52,844 nt of DNA from CAZVLQ01 sp964628185 (GTDB lineage Bacteria > Pseudomonadota > Zetaproteobacteria > Mariprofundales > Mariprofundaceae). The first letter of the stretch is position 1. Each line of letters begins with the position of its first letter. Shown piece after piece: positions 16,491 through 24,569 of the stretch. The stretch spans positions 1 to 52,844 of the forward strand of contig CAZVLQ010000015.1 in assembly GCA_964628185.1 (NCBI GenBank), in the 5' to 3' direction. Below the pieces are notes generated by a model. It saw nothing but the letters and a program-made list of their open reading frames with translations, did not search any database and was not told the DNA's origin. Position numbers and translations under genes: made by a program.

Positions 16491-17315
16491 TCAGCCCCCG
16501 CTTTTACGAAAAAGCCGCCTGCATACCGCTACCGTCCAGCTTGACAGAAACAGTCCGCATAACGTCAGTACGACCGTCGCGCCGGAAGGCCAGTCAAGCA
16601 CATAGGAGAGAAAAAGCCCCGTCCAGGTGCCGGCGAGGGACAGGAGCAGGCTGATGATCCACAGGCTGAGCAGACCCCGGCCCCAGAACCAGGCGCCGGC
16701 GGCCGGCAGGACAAGCAGTCCTGTTGTAAGGACAATGCCGGCGAGCTTGACGCACATGACGACCGTCAGGCCAACCACGGCATAGAGAAAAAGGCGAAAG
16801 AACGTGACCGGCAGGCCGGAAGCGGCCGCGGCCGTGGCATCAAAAGCAATACTCCACCAGGCCCGTGCCGCCCAGAGCAGGCTGCCGAAAATAACACTGC
16901 TGCCCAGCAGCAGCCATTTGAGGTCGTCCGCTGAGACCATCAGAATATTCCCGAACAGCAGACCGAACAGGTCAACATCGTTTTTGCTTGCGGTAGAAAG
17001 CAGAATGATGCCCACCGCCATGGCTCCGGCAAACAGTACGCCGGTTCCCGCATCCTCATTCAACCCCCGCTGGCGTGGAAAGGACGTCAGCATCAGGGCG
17101 ATGGCCGTGGCTGTCGCCGCGGCGGTGGGTAAAAGAGGCAGTGCCAGCACCACTGCCAGTCCCAGACCGGCCATGGTGGCATGCGATACGCCCACGGTCA
17201 GGAATGCCAGCCTGTGGGCCAGAACCATGACTGACATGCCGGAGGCAACAACGGCAATCAGCGTGGCGGGTAACAGTGCCCCGCGCATGACTTCGCTGGC
17301 CAGAAAAGCATTCAT
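16491..17315 (-). CDS. znuB: zinc/manganese-type ABC transporter permease (ZnuB-like)
   Basis: The membrane subunit of a cluster-9 metal importer, with 274 residues and about eight helices. Recognisable family stretches are FLTVGVSHATMAGLGLAVVLALP, the NILMVSADD region, FYLRLF-like FFRLFLYAVVGLTVVMCVKLAGIVLTTGLLVLPAAGA, and SYVLDWPSGATVVLTLCGLFLLSS-like C-terminus. The start ATG overlaps the znuC stop by four bases (ATGA), showing translational coupling in the order znuA-znuC-znuB. Zinc is favoured, but manganese or iron cannot be excluded from the permease alone. No Zur or Fur regulator gene lies in the window. Confidence 0.87.
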   Translation of the reverse strand: MNAFLASEVMRGALLPATLIAVVASGMSVMVLAHRLAFLTVGVSHATMAGLGLAVVLALPLLPTAAATATAIALMLTSFPRQRGLNEDAGTGVLFAGAMAVGIILLSTASKNDVDLFGLLFGNILMVSADDLKWLLLGSSVIFGSLLWAARAWWSIAFDATAAAASGLPVTFFRLFLYAVVGLTVVMCVKLAGIVLTTGLLVLPAAGAWFWGRGLLSLWIISLLLSLAGTWTGLFLSYVLDWPSGATVVLTLCGLFLSSWTVAVCRRLFRKSGG

Positions 17316-18106
17316 GAAGAAGGTGGGTCGGATGGCTCATTGCAGCCTATGCAATGCGCATCATGCGCCACGACATGCATATGGCCGCCGTACATCGCGT
17401 GCCATACCTTTTCAGGGACTGTTTCACCGCGCCGGGCATGGTAATGAATGCGTATGTTCAGGCAGGCCACCGAATCCACATAATCGCTGATGGCGGCGAT
17501 ATCATGCTCCACCATGATAATGGCAATGCCCTGTCTGTCGCAAAGGCCTCTGAGCAGGCGATAGAGACCGGACTGCGCCCTGGGATCCAGGGCCGCCGTG
17601 GGTTCATCCAGCAACAGCAGACGGGGAGATGCGGCCATGGTCCGGGCCAGACGCACCCGTTGTTGCTGGCCGCCGGACAGATTCCGGTAATCCTTTTCTG
17701 CAAGTGCTTCAATGCCGCTCAGGGTCAGCGCCTGTTCCACCGCCTTTCCCTGTCCGATTCGAACCCATAGCGGTGCATGGTAGGCGGGAAGTCCCATGGC
17801 GACGACATCACGCACGCGCAATGGCAACATGGGTACTTCTTCCTGTCGCTGACTCAGAAATCCGATTTGCGCCAGCAGGCGGCGGCGATTACTGCTCCGC
17901 AGACATTCACCGAACAGGTCGACATGGCCCGCCTCCGCCTTGCGCAAGCCGGCGATGACGTGCAGCAGGGTACTTTTACCGGCGCCGTTCGGGCCGACGA
18001 TACCAAGGAAATGTCCTGCTTCCACCCCGAGATTAATGTCCTCCAGAATCCGCTGTCCCGAACGGCCCACGCTGACATGGTTTGTACGAATGACGGGACT
18101 GCTCAT
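17312..18106 (-). CDS. znuC: zinc/manganese-type ABC transporter ATP-binding protein (ZnuC-like)
   Basis: The ATPase subunit of the metal importer, with 264 residues. Walker A is GIVGPNGAGKSTLL (about residues 36-49), the signature is LSGGQQQRVRLARTMA, Walker B is RLLLLDEPTAALD and the switch His is in IIMVEHDIAAI. The last 50 residues are rich in His and Cys (HYHARRGETV, MYGGHMHVVAHDAHCIGCNE), as in metal-type ATPases such as ZnuC, which suggests metal contact. Both ends overlap neighbouring genes by four bases (ATGA). Confidence 0.92.
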   Translation of the reverse strand: MSSPVIRTNHVSVGRSGQRILEDINLGVEAGHFLGIVGPNGAGKSTLLHVIAGLRKAEAGHVDLFGECLRSSNRRRLLAQIGFLSQRQEEVPMLPLRVRDVVAMGLPAYHAPLWVRIGQGKAVEQALTLSGIEALAEKDYRNLSGGQQQRVRLARTMAASPRLLLLDEPTAALDPRAQSGLYRLLRGLCDRQGIAIIMVEHDIAAISDYVDSVACLNIRIHYHARRGETVPEKVWHAMYGGHMHVVAHDAHCIGCNEPSDPPSS

Positions 18107-18996
18107 GATGTCAACCTGTCTGGCCCGGATGATTCATGAGTCACCCGGGCAAGATTCAGGCGCATCAACTGTACCCATGACATCGTACAGTTTCCCAGCG
18201 GATCCAGGTGAAGTATGCCCGTATTCGCCTGGCGCCCGGACAGCCAGATCAGTCCTTGATTGGAATGGCGGATATCCGCCCACAGCGAGGCGGAAGGATG
18301 CGCATGCAGGACGTCAAGGGCATGTTGCAGCCGGCGCGGGCGGATGCCGCCATGATGACGCGGTTCCAGTACCGCCAGCACAGGCACCCTGAAATGTCTG
18401 CAAAGCCTGAGCCATGCGGGATGCTGCATGATCACCCCCCGCCGTCTGAATGGCGCCAGCGAAGCATCCCATTGCTTTTCAATTTGATCGCAGATACGCA
18501 ATGCCCTGTCCAGTGCACGGGCAATTTCGTGTTTCCGGCCAGGCGCCAGCCGCCGTAATCTGGCGGCAAGGACAGGAAGCATGCGCCGCACTTCACCCGG
18601 CAGCATCCATGCGTGATCTGTTTTCGGCCACAGATCGAGCGTTCGGCCCGGCAGATGAATCCCGGCCCAGTTGCCATCATCGCGGCTGGAGCGGATCAAC
18701 AGCTTCGCCTGTCTGAGACGACTTACCTGTTTCGGCGTAAGCCGGACATGATGGGCATCGGCCCCGGGCGGGAGCAGACAGCTCACCTGAGCCTGTACGT
18801 CCAGCATGCGAACCAGGCCGGCCAGGGGAGGGAGGGTGGTCATGATCGCAGCCTGGGCCGTAGTTGGAAACGCGAGGCAGACGAACAGATAAAGAACGGG
18901 CGGAAAAAGCGCGGGCAGCCACCTGAAATGGTTGCTCACATGCCGGTGGTGACCGATAGTGGCGAAACAGATGCGGAAAGGTGGCTTGCCATACAT
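18103..18996 (-). CDS. znuA: metal ABC transporter substrate-binding protein (ZnuA-like)
   Basis: The periplasmic metal-binding protein of the importer. A signal peptide is visible (LPALFPPVLYLFVCLAFPTTAQA, cleavage after about residue 49). The likely metal ligands of cluster-9 binding proteins can be placed: His in PPGADAHHVRLTP (about 82-83), His in TDHAWMLP (128), His in MQHPAWLRL (192) and Asp in WADIRHS (241). The His-rich loop of enteric ZnuA is missing and the overall sequence is divergent and arginine-rich. A GTG at 18939 (VSNHFRW) gives a more normal signal peptide than the ATG at 18996 and may be the true start. It is first in the znuA-znuC-znuB operon. Confidence 0.8.
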   Translation of the reverse strand: MYGKPPFRICFATIGHHRHVSNHFRWLPALFPPVLYLFVCLAFPTTAQAAIMTTLPPLAGLVRMLDVQAQVSCLLPPGADAHHVRLTPKQVSRLRQAKLLIRSSRDDGNWAGIHLPGRTLDLWPKTDHAWMLPGEVRRMLPVLAARLRRLAPGRKHEIARALDRALRICDQIEKQWDASLAPFRRRGVIMQHPAWLRLCRHFRVPVLAVLEPRHHGGIRPRRLQHALDVLHAHPSASLWADIRHSNQGLIWLSGRQANTGILHLDPLGNCTMSWVQLMRLNLARVTHESSGPDRLTS

Positions 18997-19222
18997 TGGA
19001 AGCGCATGCTATGGAAGGCGCCACCGCCAGGCAATGAACATACTTCGCTGCACCGGTACGGACCGCGGCGGTGGAAGGCATGTTTCTCCGTCATGGGATT
19101 TTCAGTCGCCATCACTACAGGGGAGTATCCGGTAAAGTGTGATAGAATGATGGCGTTATTGTGGATGTATTCCGCATCAGGTATATGATCAGTGTCGGTC
19201 GGCCGGGGAGGGATATAATTAG

Positions 19223-20053
19223 ATGGCGGTTTATGCCGTGGGCGATATTCAGGGACACTACGAGCCGTTGCGAAAGCTGCTGGCCAAGATTCCCTTCAGG
19301 CCGGAAAAGGACCGCCTCTGGTGTGTGGGTGATCTGGTGAACCGGGGACCGGATTCACTGGAGGTGTTGCGTTACCTTCGATCGCTTGGTGATGCATGCA
19401 TCTGCGTACTGGGCAATCATGACCTTCATCTGCTCGGGCAGGCCAGCGGAGAAGCGCCTTACCGACGTGATACCCTGCATGCAGTCCTGGCTGCACCCGA
19501 TCGAGATAAGCTGATTGACTGGTTGCGCTACCGGCCGATGCTGCACATGGGTGACAGGCTGGGCTGGTGCATGGTGCATGCGGGCCTGCCGCCGGACTGG
19601 AGCCTGGCAAAGGCCGGAAAACGGGCGCGGGAAGTGGAGAAGATTTTGCGCTCGGAAGCATGGAAGGAGTTCTGCCGCCATATCCACAGCCAGGATTTCC
19701 CGCATAGCGAACCGAAACGGAAGGGCGTATCCCGCCACCTGTTTACCGTTGCTGCATTAACGCGAGCGCGATACTGCACGGCGCACGGCCGTTTTGACTG
19801 GAAAAATCGCTCCGGCCTGCCCGGTGCACATGAGCAGGCATGGTATGCGCATCGGAAGCTGGCATGGCGTGACGATTATCGCGTGGTATTCGGCCACTGG
19901 GCAGCCAGAGGACTGGTGACGGATCAGCCACACGTTCTGGGACTGGATTCAGGGTGTGTCTGGGGAGGAAAACTGACGCTGGCGCGTCTGGATCGAGCGA
20001 AGATCAAGCTGACATCGGTGGATTGTCCTGCCTGTCAGCGACACGAAGATTAA
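19223..20053 (+). CDS. apaH: bis(5'-nucleosyl)-tetraphosphatase, symmetrical (ApaH)
   Basis: Hydrolyses Ap4A to two ADP and also removes Np4 caps from RNA. The calcineurin-like phosphoesterase motifs are at the very start: VGDIQGHYEPL (residues 7-17), CVGDLVNRGPDSLEVL and LGNHDLHLL. They are followed by VHAGLPPDWSL and, near the end, FGHWAARGL and LDSGCVWGG. The 276-residue length fits the family. The ATG is preceded by GGGAGGG. A TTGTGG-N17-TATATG match about 19159-19187 may be its promoter. It converges on xthA with only six bases between the two stop codons. Confidence 0.95.
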   Translation: MAVYAVGDIQGHYEPLRKLLAKIPFRPEKDRLWCVGDLVNRGPDSLEVLRYLRSLGDACICVLGNHDLHLLGQASGEAPYRRDTLHAVLAAPDRDKLIDWLRYRPMLHMGDRLGWCMVHAGLPPDWSLAKAGKRAREVEKILRSEAWKEFCRHIHSQDFPHSEPKRKGVSRHLFTVAALTRARYCTAHGRFDWKNRSGLPGAHEQAWYAHRKLAWRDDYRVVFGHWAARGLVTDQPHVLGLDSGCVWGGKLTLARLDRAKIKLTSVDCPACQRHED

Positions 20054-20063
20054 CCCGGGTTAA
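20050..20063. promoter_or_regulatory. 14-bp palindrome carrying both stop codons of convergent apaH and xthA
   Basis: TTAACCCGGGTTAA is its own complement. The left TAA (20051-20053) ends apaH and the right TTA (20060-20062) is the xthA stop on the minus strand. It could act as a compact bidirectional hairpin, but no T-run follows. Confidence 0.5.
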
Positions 20064-20848
20064 AGTGTCTTTTCGTACGTGATGCTCAACGGGGCGTGGT
20101 CGGAAAACCACTGGCCGGTATAAACCTCGGCCGAAACCGCGCTTGCGGCCATTGCCGGCGTTGCAATCTGATAGTCAATGCGCCAGCCAACATTTTTTTC
20201 ACGTGCCCGGCCGCGATTGGACCACCATGTATATTGCTCGCGACCGGGATACAGTCGGCGGAAGACATCCACAAAGCCCGTTTCTTCAAACATACGGTTC
20301 ATCCAGGCTCTTTCTTCGGGAAGAAAGCCGGAATTTTTCCTGTTTCCACGCCAGTTTTTCAGGTCAATCCTGTGATGCGCGATATTAACATCGCCGCAGA
20401 GGATGATTTCCCGTCCACCGGCCCCGAGTTTTTTTATCCACGGCAGAAAACGGTCAAGAAAAGCGTACTTGACGGCTTGCCGTGCCGGCGAGCCGGAGCC
20501 GGACGGAAAGTAAACGCTGATAATCGAAAGCCCGCCAAAATCCGCCTGCACATAGCGCCCTTCCGCGTCCATGCCCGCCCATTGATCGCCATCCAGACCG
20601 GACAGGCCAAGATGCACGCGATCCGCCTTGCGCCGGCAATAAAGCGCCACGCCGGCATAACCCGGCCGCTGCGCAAAATGACAATAGCGATGGAAACCTT
20701 CCGGCCTGGCGGTTTCCGGCAACTGGTGGGCGTGGGCCTTGAGTTCCTGCAGGCAGAGAACGTCGGCCTGCCGGTGGTCGAACCAGTCGAAAAAGCCCTT
20801 GCGGGTCGCGGCGCGAATGCCGTTGACATTACAGCTTATGATCCGCAC
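20060..20848 (-). CDS. xthA: exodeoxyribonuclease III (XthA)
   Basis: An AP endonuclease and 3'-5' exonuclease of base excision repair. Family motifs run in order: RIISCNVNGIRAA, DVLCLQELKAHAHQLPE (catalytic Glu), YAGVALYCRR, ISVYFPSGS, LCGDVNIAHHRIDLKN (Asp/Asn pair) and the C-terminal WRIDYQIATPAM plus WFSDHAPLSITYE (catalytic Asp-His). I use the GTG at 20848, which gives the family-typical first strand; a TTG at 20869 is also in frame. The product is about 262 residues. It is the last gene of the minus-strand operon that starts at yebC. Confidence 0.95.
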   Translation of the reverse strand: MRIISCNVNGIRAATRKGFFDWFDHRQADVLCLQELKAHAHQLPETARPEGFHRYCHFAQRPGYAGVALYCRRKADRVHLGLSGLDGDQWAGMDAEGRYVQADFGGLSIISVYFPSGSGSPARQAVKYAFLDRFLPWIKKLGAGGREIILCGDVNIAHHRIDLKNWRGNRKNSGFLPEERAWMNRMFEETGFVDVFRRLYPGREQYTWWSNRGRAREKNVGWRIDYQIATPAMAASAVSAEVYTGQWFSDHAPLSITYEKTL

Positions 20849-20878
20849 GGGACCTGAAGAGCAGTACAAAGGGCGGGG

Positions 20879-21511
20879 TTATTCATGCTGCCAGTGCTCG
20901 ATATCCTGTCTGAGCCTGTCCCCACTCACGAGTTCCTTTGCCTCCGGCACGAACACAGCCAGCCTGCGGGTGTTCAAATGTTCCAGCCAGCCTGCCAGAA
21001 ACTGTCGATAGACTTCATTCATGCGCGTATCCTGTTGCACGGCCTCGGGACCGATGTAGCCGGAAGAGGAAGCAATCTCGCCCCTGACGGCGATATTCAG
21101 GTTGTCGATGATGCCGCTGTGTGATGTATCCAGCATGCGGAAATTACCGGCCAGATCAAGAAACAGCAGCCATGGCGTTCCCGATTTTGCCTGCCGGATG
21201 GCCTCAAGCATCTGCTTTTTATCAGGTATGGGAGCTGAAGACATGCGGTGAGGCACGGCATGGGCGAAGATACCGCGCATGAAAAAGTCAAACATGCCCG
21301 CTTTCGCTTTCGGTGCGAGCACATGCTCCCTGTCCTTGCACAGGCGTCGCCCGGACCAGTTCTTGATAGCGCGCATGTCTGTTATTTGCGCATCGCCTTC
21401 CCTGGCATCCTCGGCAAAGATACAGGCACGCCAGTTTTTACCATCCTCCAGCAGACGCCAGGCGTTGTCGCCCGCTGCATCAATGGCATCAATCGTAAAA
21501 ACGGGGTTCAC
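20879..21511 (-). CDS. unknown protein in the tol-rnd-xthA operon
   Basis: A 210-residue protein I do not recognise. It has no signal peptide and no membrane helix, so it is likely cytoplasmic. Notable parts are WRLLEDGKNWRACIFAEDARE, WSGRRLCKDREHVLAPKAK, FFMRGIFAHAVPHRM, TPWLLFLDLAGNFRMLDTSHSG and a C-terminal helical segment RMNEVYRQFLAGWLEHLNTRR. The start GTG overlaps the rnd stop by four bases, so it is translationally coupled to RNase D and sits 30 bases ahead of xthA. Codon use and spacing leave little doubt that it is a real gene. The position between two nucleases hints at nucleic-acid metabolism, but that is inference only. Confidence 0.8.
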   Translation of the reverse strand: MNPVFTIDAIDAAGDNAWRLLEDGKNWRACIFAEDAREGDAQITDMRAIKNWSGRRLCKDREHVLAPKAKAGMFDFFMRGIFAHAVPHRMSSAPIPDKKQMLEAIRQAKSGTPWLLFLDLAGNFRMLDTSHSGIIDNLNIAVRGEIASSSGYIGPEAVQQDTRMNEVYRQFLAGWLEHLNTRRLAVFVPEAKELVSGDRLRQDIEHWQHE

Positions 21512-22713
21512 GCGATGCTTTCAATGACAGGCATTCTGCTCTCGGTATCCAGCTTCAGGCACAGTTCTCCTTTCAGCATACGCAGCATGTCGTTGCCGAT
21601 CAGTTCCTTGCGCCAGCCGTGCAGGCAGGGATTGTCCGGCAGCCTGTCCATCGGGAAAGAACCGTGGTTCGCCCATGAGGCAAGTGCCGCGATATCCTGT
21701 TTGCTGGCAAGAATGTTGGCGGCGATATGGTTTTCTTCAGCCCGCAAACGGACCAGGGTGGACAGTAATTCCATGCGCATATCCGTACCGTTGCTGCGCC
21801 GCGGGGTGGATTTGGGTCTGGGCCATTCAGATTCAGGACACCGCCGGCCACGGTTCCATGCTTCCAGGATGTCTCCGCCGAAACGCTGCGCCACCCCGTT
21901 GTTGATGCCGCGAATACGGGCAATCTGGTCGGCTGCAAGCTGGGTCTTTCTGGCAATGGCGAGCAGGGGTTCATCCGATATGATCCTGCGACGGGGAATG
22001 TTTCTTTTCCGCGCATATTGCTCGCGCCATGATGCCAACTCCCGCAAGACGGCCAGATGTTCGGGCTTGAGCCTGTTGGCGCCCTTAACCCTCCAGAAGA
22101 TCTCCCGGGGCTCAATAAGGTAGGTTTTTTTATCACATAAGAATGCCTGCTCTTCATCCAGCCAGGCAAGTCTGCCGCAGGCTTGCAGGCGTTCTTTCAG
22201 GTACTGATAAACAGGCATCAGGTAGATGACGTCATCGGCGGCATAACTTAACTGGGCGGCACGCAACGGCCTGGCGAGCCAATCGGTGAAAGACTCCGCC
22301 TTGGGGAGGGATTTACCCAGCAGCTTGCAGACAAGATTGCCAAAACCGACCTGCTGTCCGTAGCCGAGCAGAGCAGCGGCAACCTGGGTGTCGAACAATG
22401 GCAGTGGAAGCCCGCCGCTTTCCTTATAAACAATTTCCGCATCCTGACGAACGGCATGAAATACCTTGAGGATATCCGGTCTGTGCATCAGGGCCCAGAG
22501 CGGAGACAGGTCATCAATGGCCAGTGGATCAATCAGAAAACAGGCATCACGCGAAGCAATCTGAATCAGCGCAAATTCGGGATAATAGGTGTTTTCACGG
22601 TGGAACTCCGTATCTACGCAGAGCGTGCTGCATTTACCCAGCTGCCGGCAGGAGTGGTCAAGCGCCTCCGGGCTGTTGATGAACTCGGGCGTCAGTTGCA
22701 AGGCGTTTTGCAT
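21508..22713 (-). CDS. rnd: ribonuclease D
   Basis: A 3'-5' exoribonuclease that trims tRNA precursors. The DEDD exonuclease motifs are present: Exo I STLCVDTEFHRENTYYPE, Exo II LKVFHAVRQDAEIVYKE and Exo III LSYAADDVIYLMPVYQYL, all within the first 200 residues. A HRDC domain follows (LREQYARKRNIPRRRIISDEPLLAIARK-like region), then a second helical part ending LIGNDMLRMLKGELCL. I start at ATG 22713 (MQNALQLTPEF). The longer frame to 22899 would run into tolA and adds an atypical 62-residue arm. The product is about 401 residues (E. coli 375). It lies 52 bases after tolA, at the place where tolB normally sits. Confidence 0.93.
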   Translation of the reverse strand: MQNALQLTPEFINSPEALDHSCRQLGKCSTLCVDTEFHRENTYYPEFALIQIASRDACFLIDPLAIDDLSPLWALMHRPDILKVFHAVRQDAEIVYKESGGLPLPLFDTQVAAALLGYGQQVGFGNLVCKLLGKSLPKAESFTDWLARPLRAAQLSYAADDVIYLMPVYQYLKERLQACGRLAWLDEEQAFLCDKKTYLIEPREIFWRVKGANRLKPEHLAVLRELASWREQYARKRNIPRRRIISDEPLLAIARKTQLAADQIARIRGINNGVAQRFGGDILEAWNRGRRCPESEWPRPKSTPRRSNGTDMRMELLSTLVRLRAEENHIAANILASKQDIAALASWANHGSFPMDRLPDNPCLHGWRKELIGNDMLRMLKGELCLKLDTESRMPVIESIA

Positions 22714-22765
22714 GGCATGAAGCCTAGTAGGCCTGACCTTTACACACAAATGCACCCGCACTCCA

Positions 22766-23467
22766 TCAGTGCAATGGATGAAAACGAATACGATTGTCGC
22801 GGAACAGTTCAAACTGCCTGCGCGGCACCTGGAAGGGGGCTGCTGCCTCGATGGCACGGACCAGCGAGGCATCCAGCGCCTGATTGCCCGAGGATTCAAG
22901 AATGCGGACCTCGCGAACGCTCCCGTCGGGGTTCAGAATCATTTCCACCAAGGGATCACGAACGTCCCTGCCGATATTGGGTACCTTCCAGTGGCGCTGG
23001 ACCGCGGCCTGAATCATGGTGACATAGCGGTTGATTTCCCGTTTAGACAACTGCCCCTGAAGCAACTGCGCAACTTCTGGGTTCACCGGTGCGACTTTCG
23101 TTACGGCCTTTGGTGTGTATTTCGTTGCAGATTCCAGCGGCTTGAAGGGGTTGAAATTGCTGGTCGGGCGGGATTTGGCTCTGGGGCGTATTTTCAGCCT
23201 GGGCGCAGGTTTGGGTTTCGGTTTGGACCTTAGCTTCAGCTTCACAACTTTTTTCGGTCTGGCATGATGCTGCATCTGGCGCAGTTGCTGCCCTGAAATA
23301 AGGCGCACTTCCACGCTCACGGGATGAAATTCCCTCAACCGGTGATGCCAGAGACCGATGCCGGCGATAAACGCAAGCACGAAAAGGTGCAAAACCACCG
23401 CCGCGGCGTAGTCCAGGGCCGAGAGGGATGCATGGTTTCTATGCTTAACGACGAGGCTCTGTGACAA
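22766..23467 (-). CDS. tolA: TolA-like cell envelope protein (short form)
   Basis: The periplasm-spanning partner of TolQ and TolR in the Tol-Pal system. One N-terminal membrane helix (AAAVVLHLFVLAFIAGIGLWH, about residues 21-41) is followed by a Lys/Arg/Pro-rich linker (VVKLKLRSKPKPKPAPRLK) and a C-terminal TolA/TonB-like domain (YVTMIQAAVQRHWKVPNI, then PLVEMILNPDGSVREVRILESSGN). The 233 residues are far fewer than the ~420 of E. coli; the long Ala-rich helical domain II is replaced by the basic linker. The start is a TTG overlapping the tolR end by 23 bases. Position after tolQ-tolR supports TolA over TonB. Confidence 0.85.
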   Translation of the reverse strand: MSQSLVVKHRNHASLSALDYAAAVVLHLFVLAFIAGIGLWHHRLREFHPVSVEVRLISGQQLRQMQHHARPKKVVKLKLRSKPKPKPAPRLKIRPRAKSRPTSNFNPFKPLESATKYTPKAVTKVAPVNPEVAQLLQGQLSKREINRYVTMIQAAVQRHWKVPNIGRDVRDPLVEMILNPDGSVREVRILESSGNQALDASLVRAIEAAAPFQVPRRQFELFRDNRIRFHPLH

Positions 23468-23861
23468 GTCCCACCTTCTGGATATTCGCTTTGGCCAGCC
23501 GGCTCATAACCTGGGCGATACGCTCGTAGGGCGTCTTTGCATCGCCGCGGATAAAAACCGGCAAATTCGGTTTTTGCTTGCGTATGGCAACAATGCGTGG
23601 TGCCAGTTGCCGAAGCCGGATGGCGCGCCTCTGCAGGTAAATTCTGCCATCCTTGCGCACCGTTACCACCAGCGGTTCGATGTTTTGCTGCATGGGGGGC
23701 GATGAGGCCTTGGGAAGGTTTACATTTACACCTTGGGTAAGCAGGGGCGCCGTTACCATGAAGATGATCAGCAGGACCAGCATCACATCCACCAGAGGCG
23801 TGACATTGATTTCACCCATCGGTTCGGTGTCCTTGTCCCACTTGCTGCTACCGGCCCACAT
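23445..23861 (-). CDS. tolR: TolR, proton-driven envelope motor stator/periplasmic subunit
   Basis: A 138-residue ExbD/TolR family protein. The single helix PLVDVMLVLLIIFMVTAPLL (about residues 22-41) holds the conserved proton-path Asp of the VDVMLVLLIIFMV motif. It is preceded by the cytoplasmic start ending GEINVTPLVD. The periplasmic part ends PVFIRGDAKTPYERIAQVMSRLAKANIQKVGLVTEP, typical of TolR. It lies 15 bases after tolQ and overlaps tolA. Confidence 0.95.
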   Translation of the reverse strand: MWAGSSKWDKDTEPMGEINVTPLVDVMLVLLIIFMVTAPLLTQGVNVNLPKASSPPMQQNIEPLVVTVRKDGRIYLQRRAIRLRQLAPRIVAIRKQKPNLPVFIRGDAKTPYERIAQVMSRLAKANIQKVGLVTEPRR

Positions 23862-23876
23862 AATGTAGATCCTCCG

Positions 23877-24569
23877 TTAGTCCTTGATATATTTGGAAAT
23901 AATGTTCAGAAACTCGGAAGAAAATTGTTCCATGGTTGCCGCCATTCGTTTCAGGTCCGCCGTGAATTTATTGTAGGCTACCACGGCGGGGATGGCGGCT
24001 ACCAGGCCAAAGGCGGTGGCGACAAGCGCTTCGGCAATGCCGGGGGCCACGGCCGCCAGAGAGGTGTTGCGGGTCAGAGCGATATTCTGGAAGGCGTTCA
24101 TAATTCCCCACACCGTGCCGAACAAACCGATGAAGGGTGAGGTGGAGCCCACCGTTGCCAGAAAGGCCAGATGCCGGCTCAGGCGTTCCAGTTCGCGAGA
24201 CAGGGCGGCATCCAGGGCGCGGCGTATGCCATCCAGCTTGCTGCTTGCGGTTACCTTGTTCGGAGCCTGCGCGCGCGTCTCGTGCTGCCGGTGACGTATG
24301 AATTCCCGGTAGCCCGCCTGAAAGATATTTGGCAGCGGACTGTCCGGATAGCGCTGGGGGATGGCTGCCAGCACTGAATCCATGTCCTTGCCACTCCAGA
24401 AAGCGGAAGCGAATTCGTCCGATTTATGCCGGCTTTTGCGGTACAGGCGCCATTTGTTGAAAATGACGGCCCAGGACATCAGCGACAGCAGCATCAAGAG
24501 CCCCAGTACGATCTGCACCACAATGCTGGCATGCAGAATCAGCGCCCATACCGATAGATTTCCGCTCAT
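23877..24569 (-). CDS. tolQ: TolQ, proton channel subunit of the Tol-Pal system
   Basis: A 230-residue MotA/TolQ/ExbB family protein with three helices: ILHASIVVQIVLGLLMLLSLMSW near the start, then LAFLATVGSTSPFIGLFGTVWGIMNAF and GIAEALVATAFGLVAAIPAVVAYNKF. The second and third contain the family motifs of the ion path (GLFGTVWGIM and ALVATAFGLVAAIP). Its ATG overlaps the ybgC stop by four bases. With TolR and TolA it would energise outer-membrane constriction during division. Confidence 0.96.
   Translation of the reverse strand: MSGNLSVWALILHASIVVQIVLGLLMLLSLMSWAVIFNKWRLYRKSRHKSDEFASAFWSGKDMDSVLAAIPQRYPDSPLPNIFQAGYREFIRHRQHETRAQAPNKVTASSKLDGIRRALDAALSRELERLSRHLAFLATVGSTSPFIGLFGTVWGIMNAFQNIALTRNTSLAAVAPGIAEALVATAFGLVAAIPAVVAYNKFTADLKRMAATMEQFSSEFLNIISKYIKD

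Noticed and set aside
19130..19222. Zur operator upstream of znuA
   Set aside because: No match to the usual AT-rich dyad could be found in the gap.
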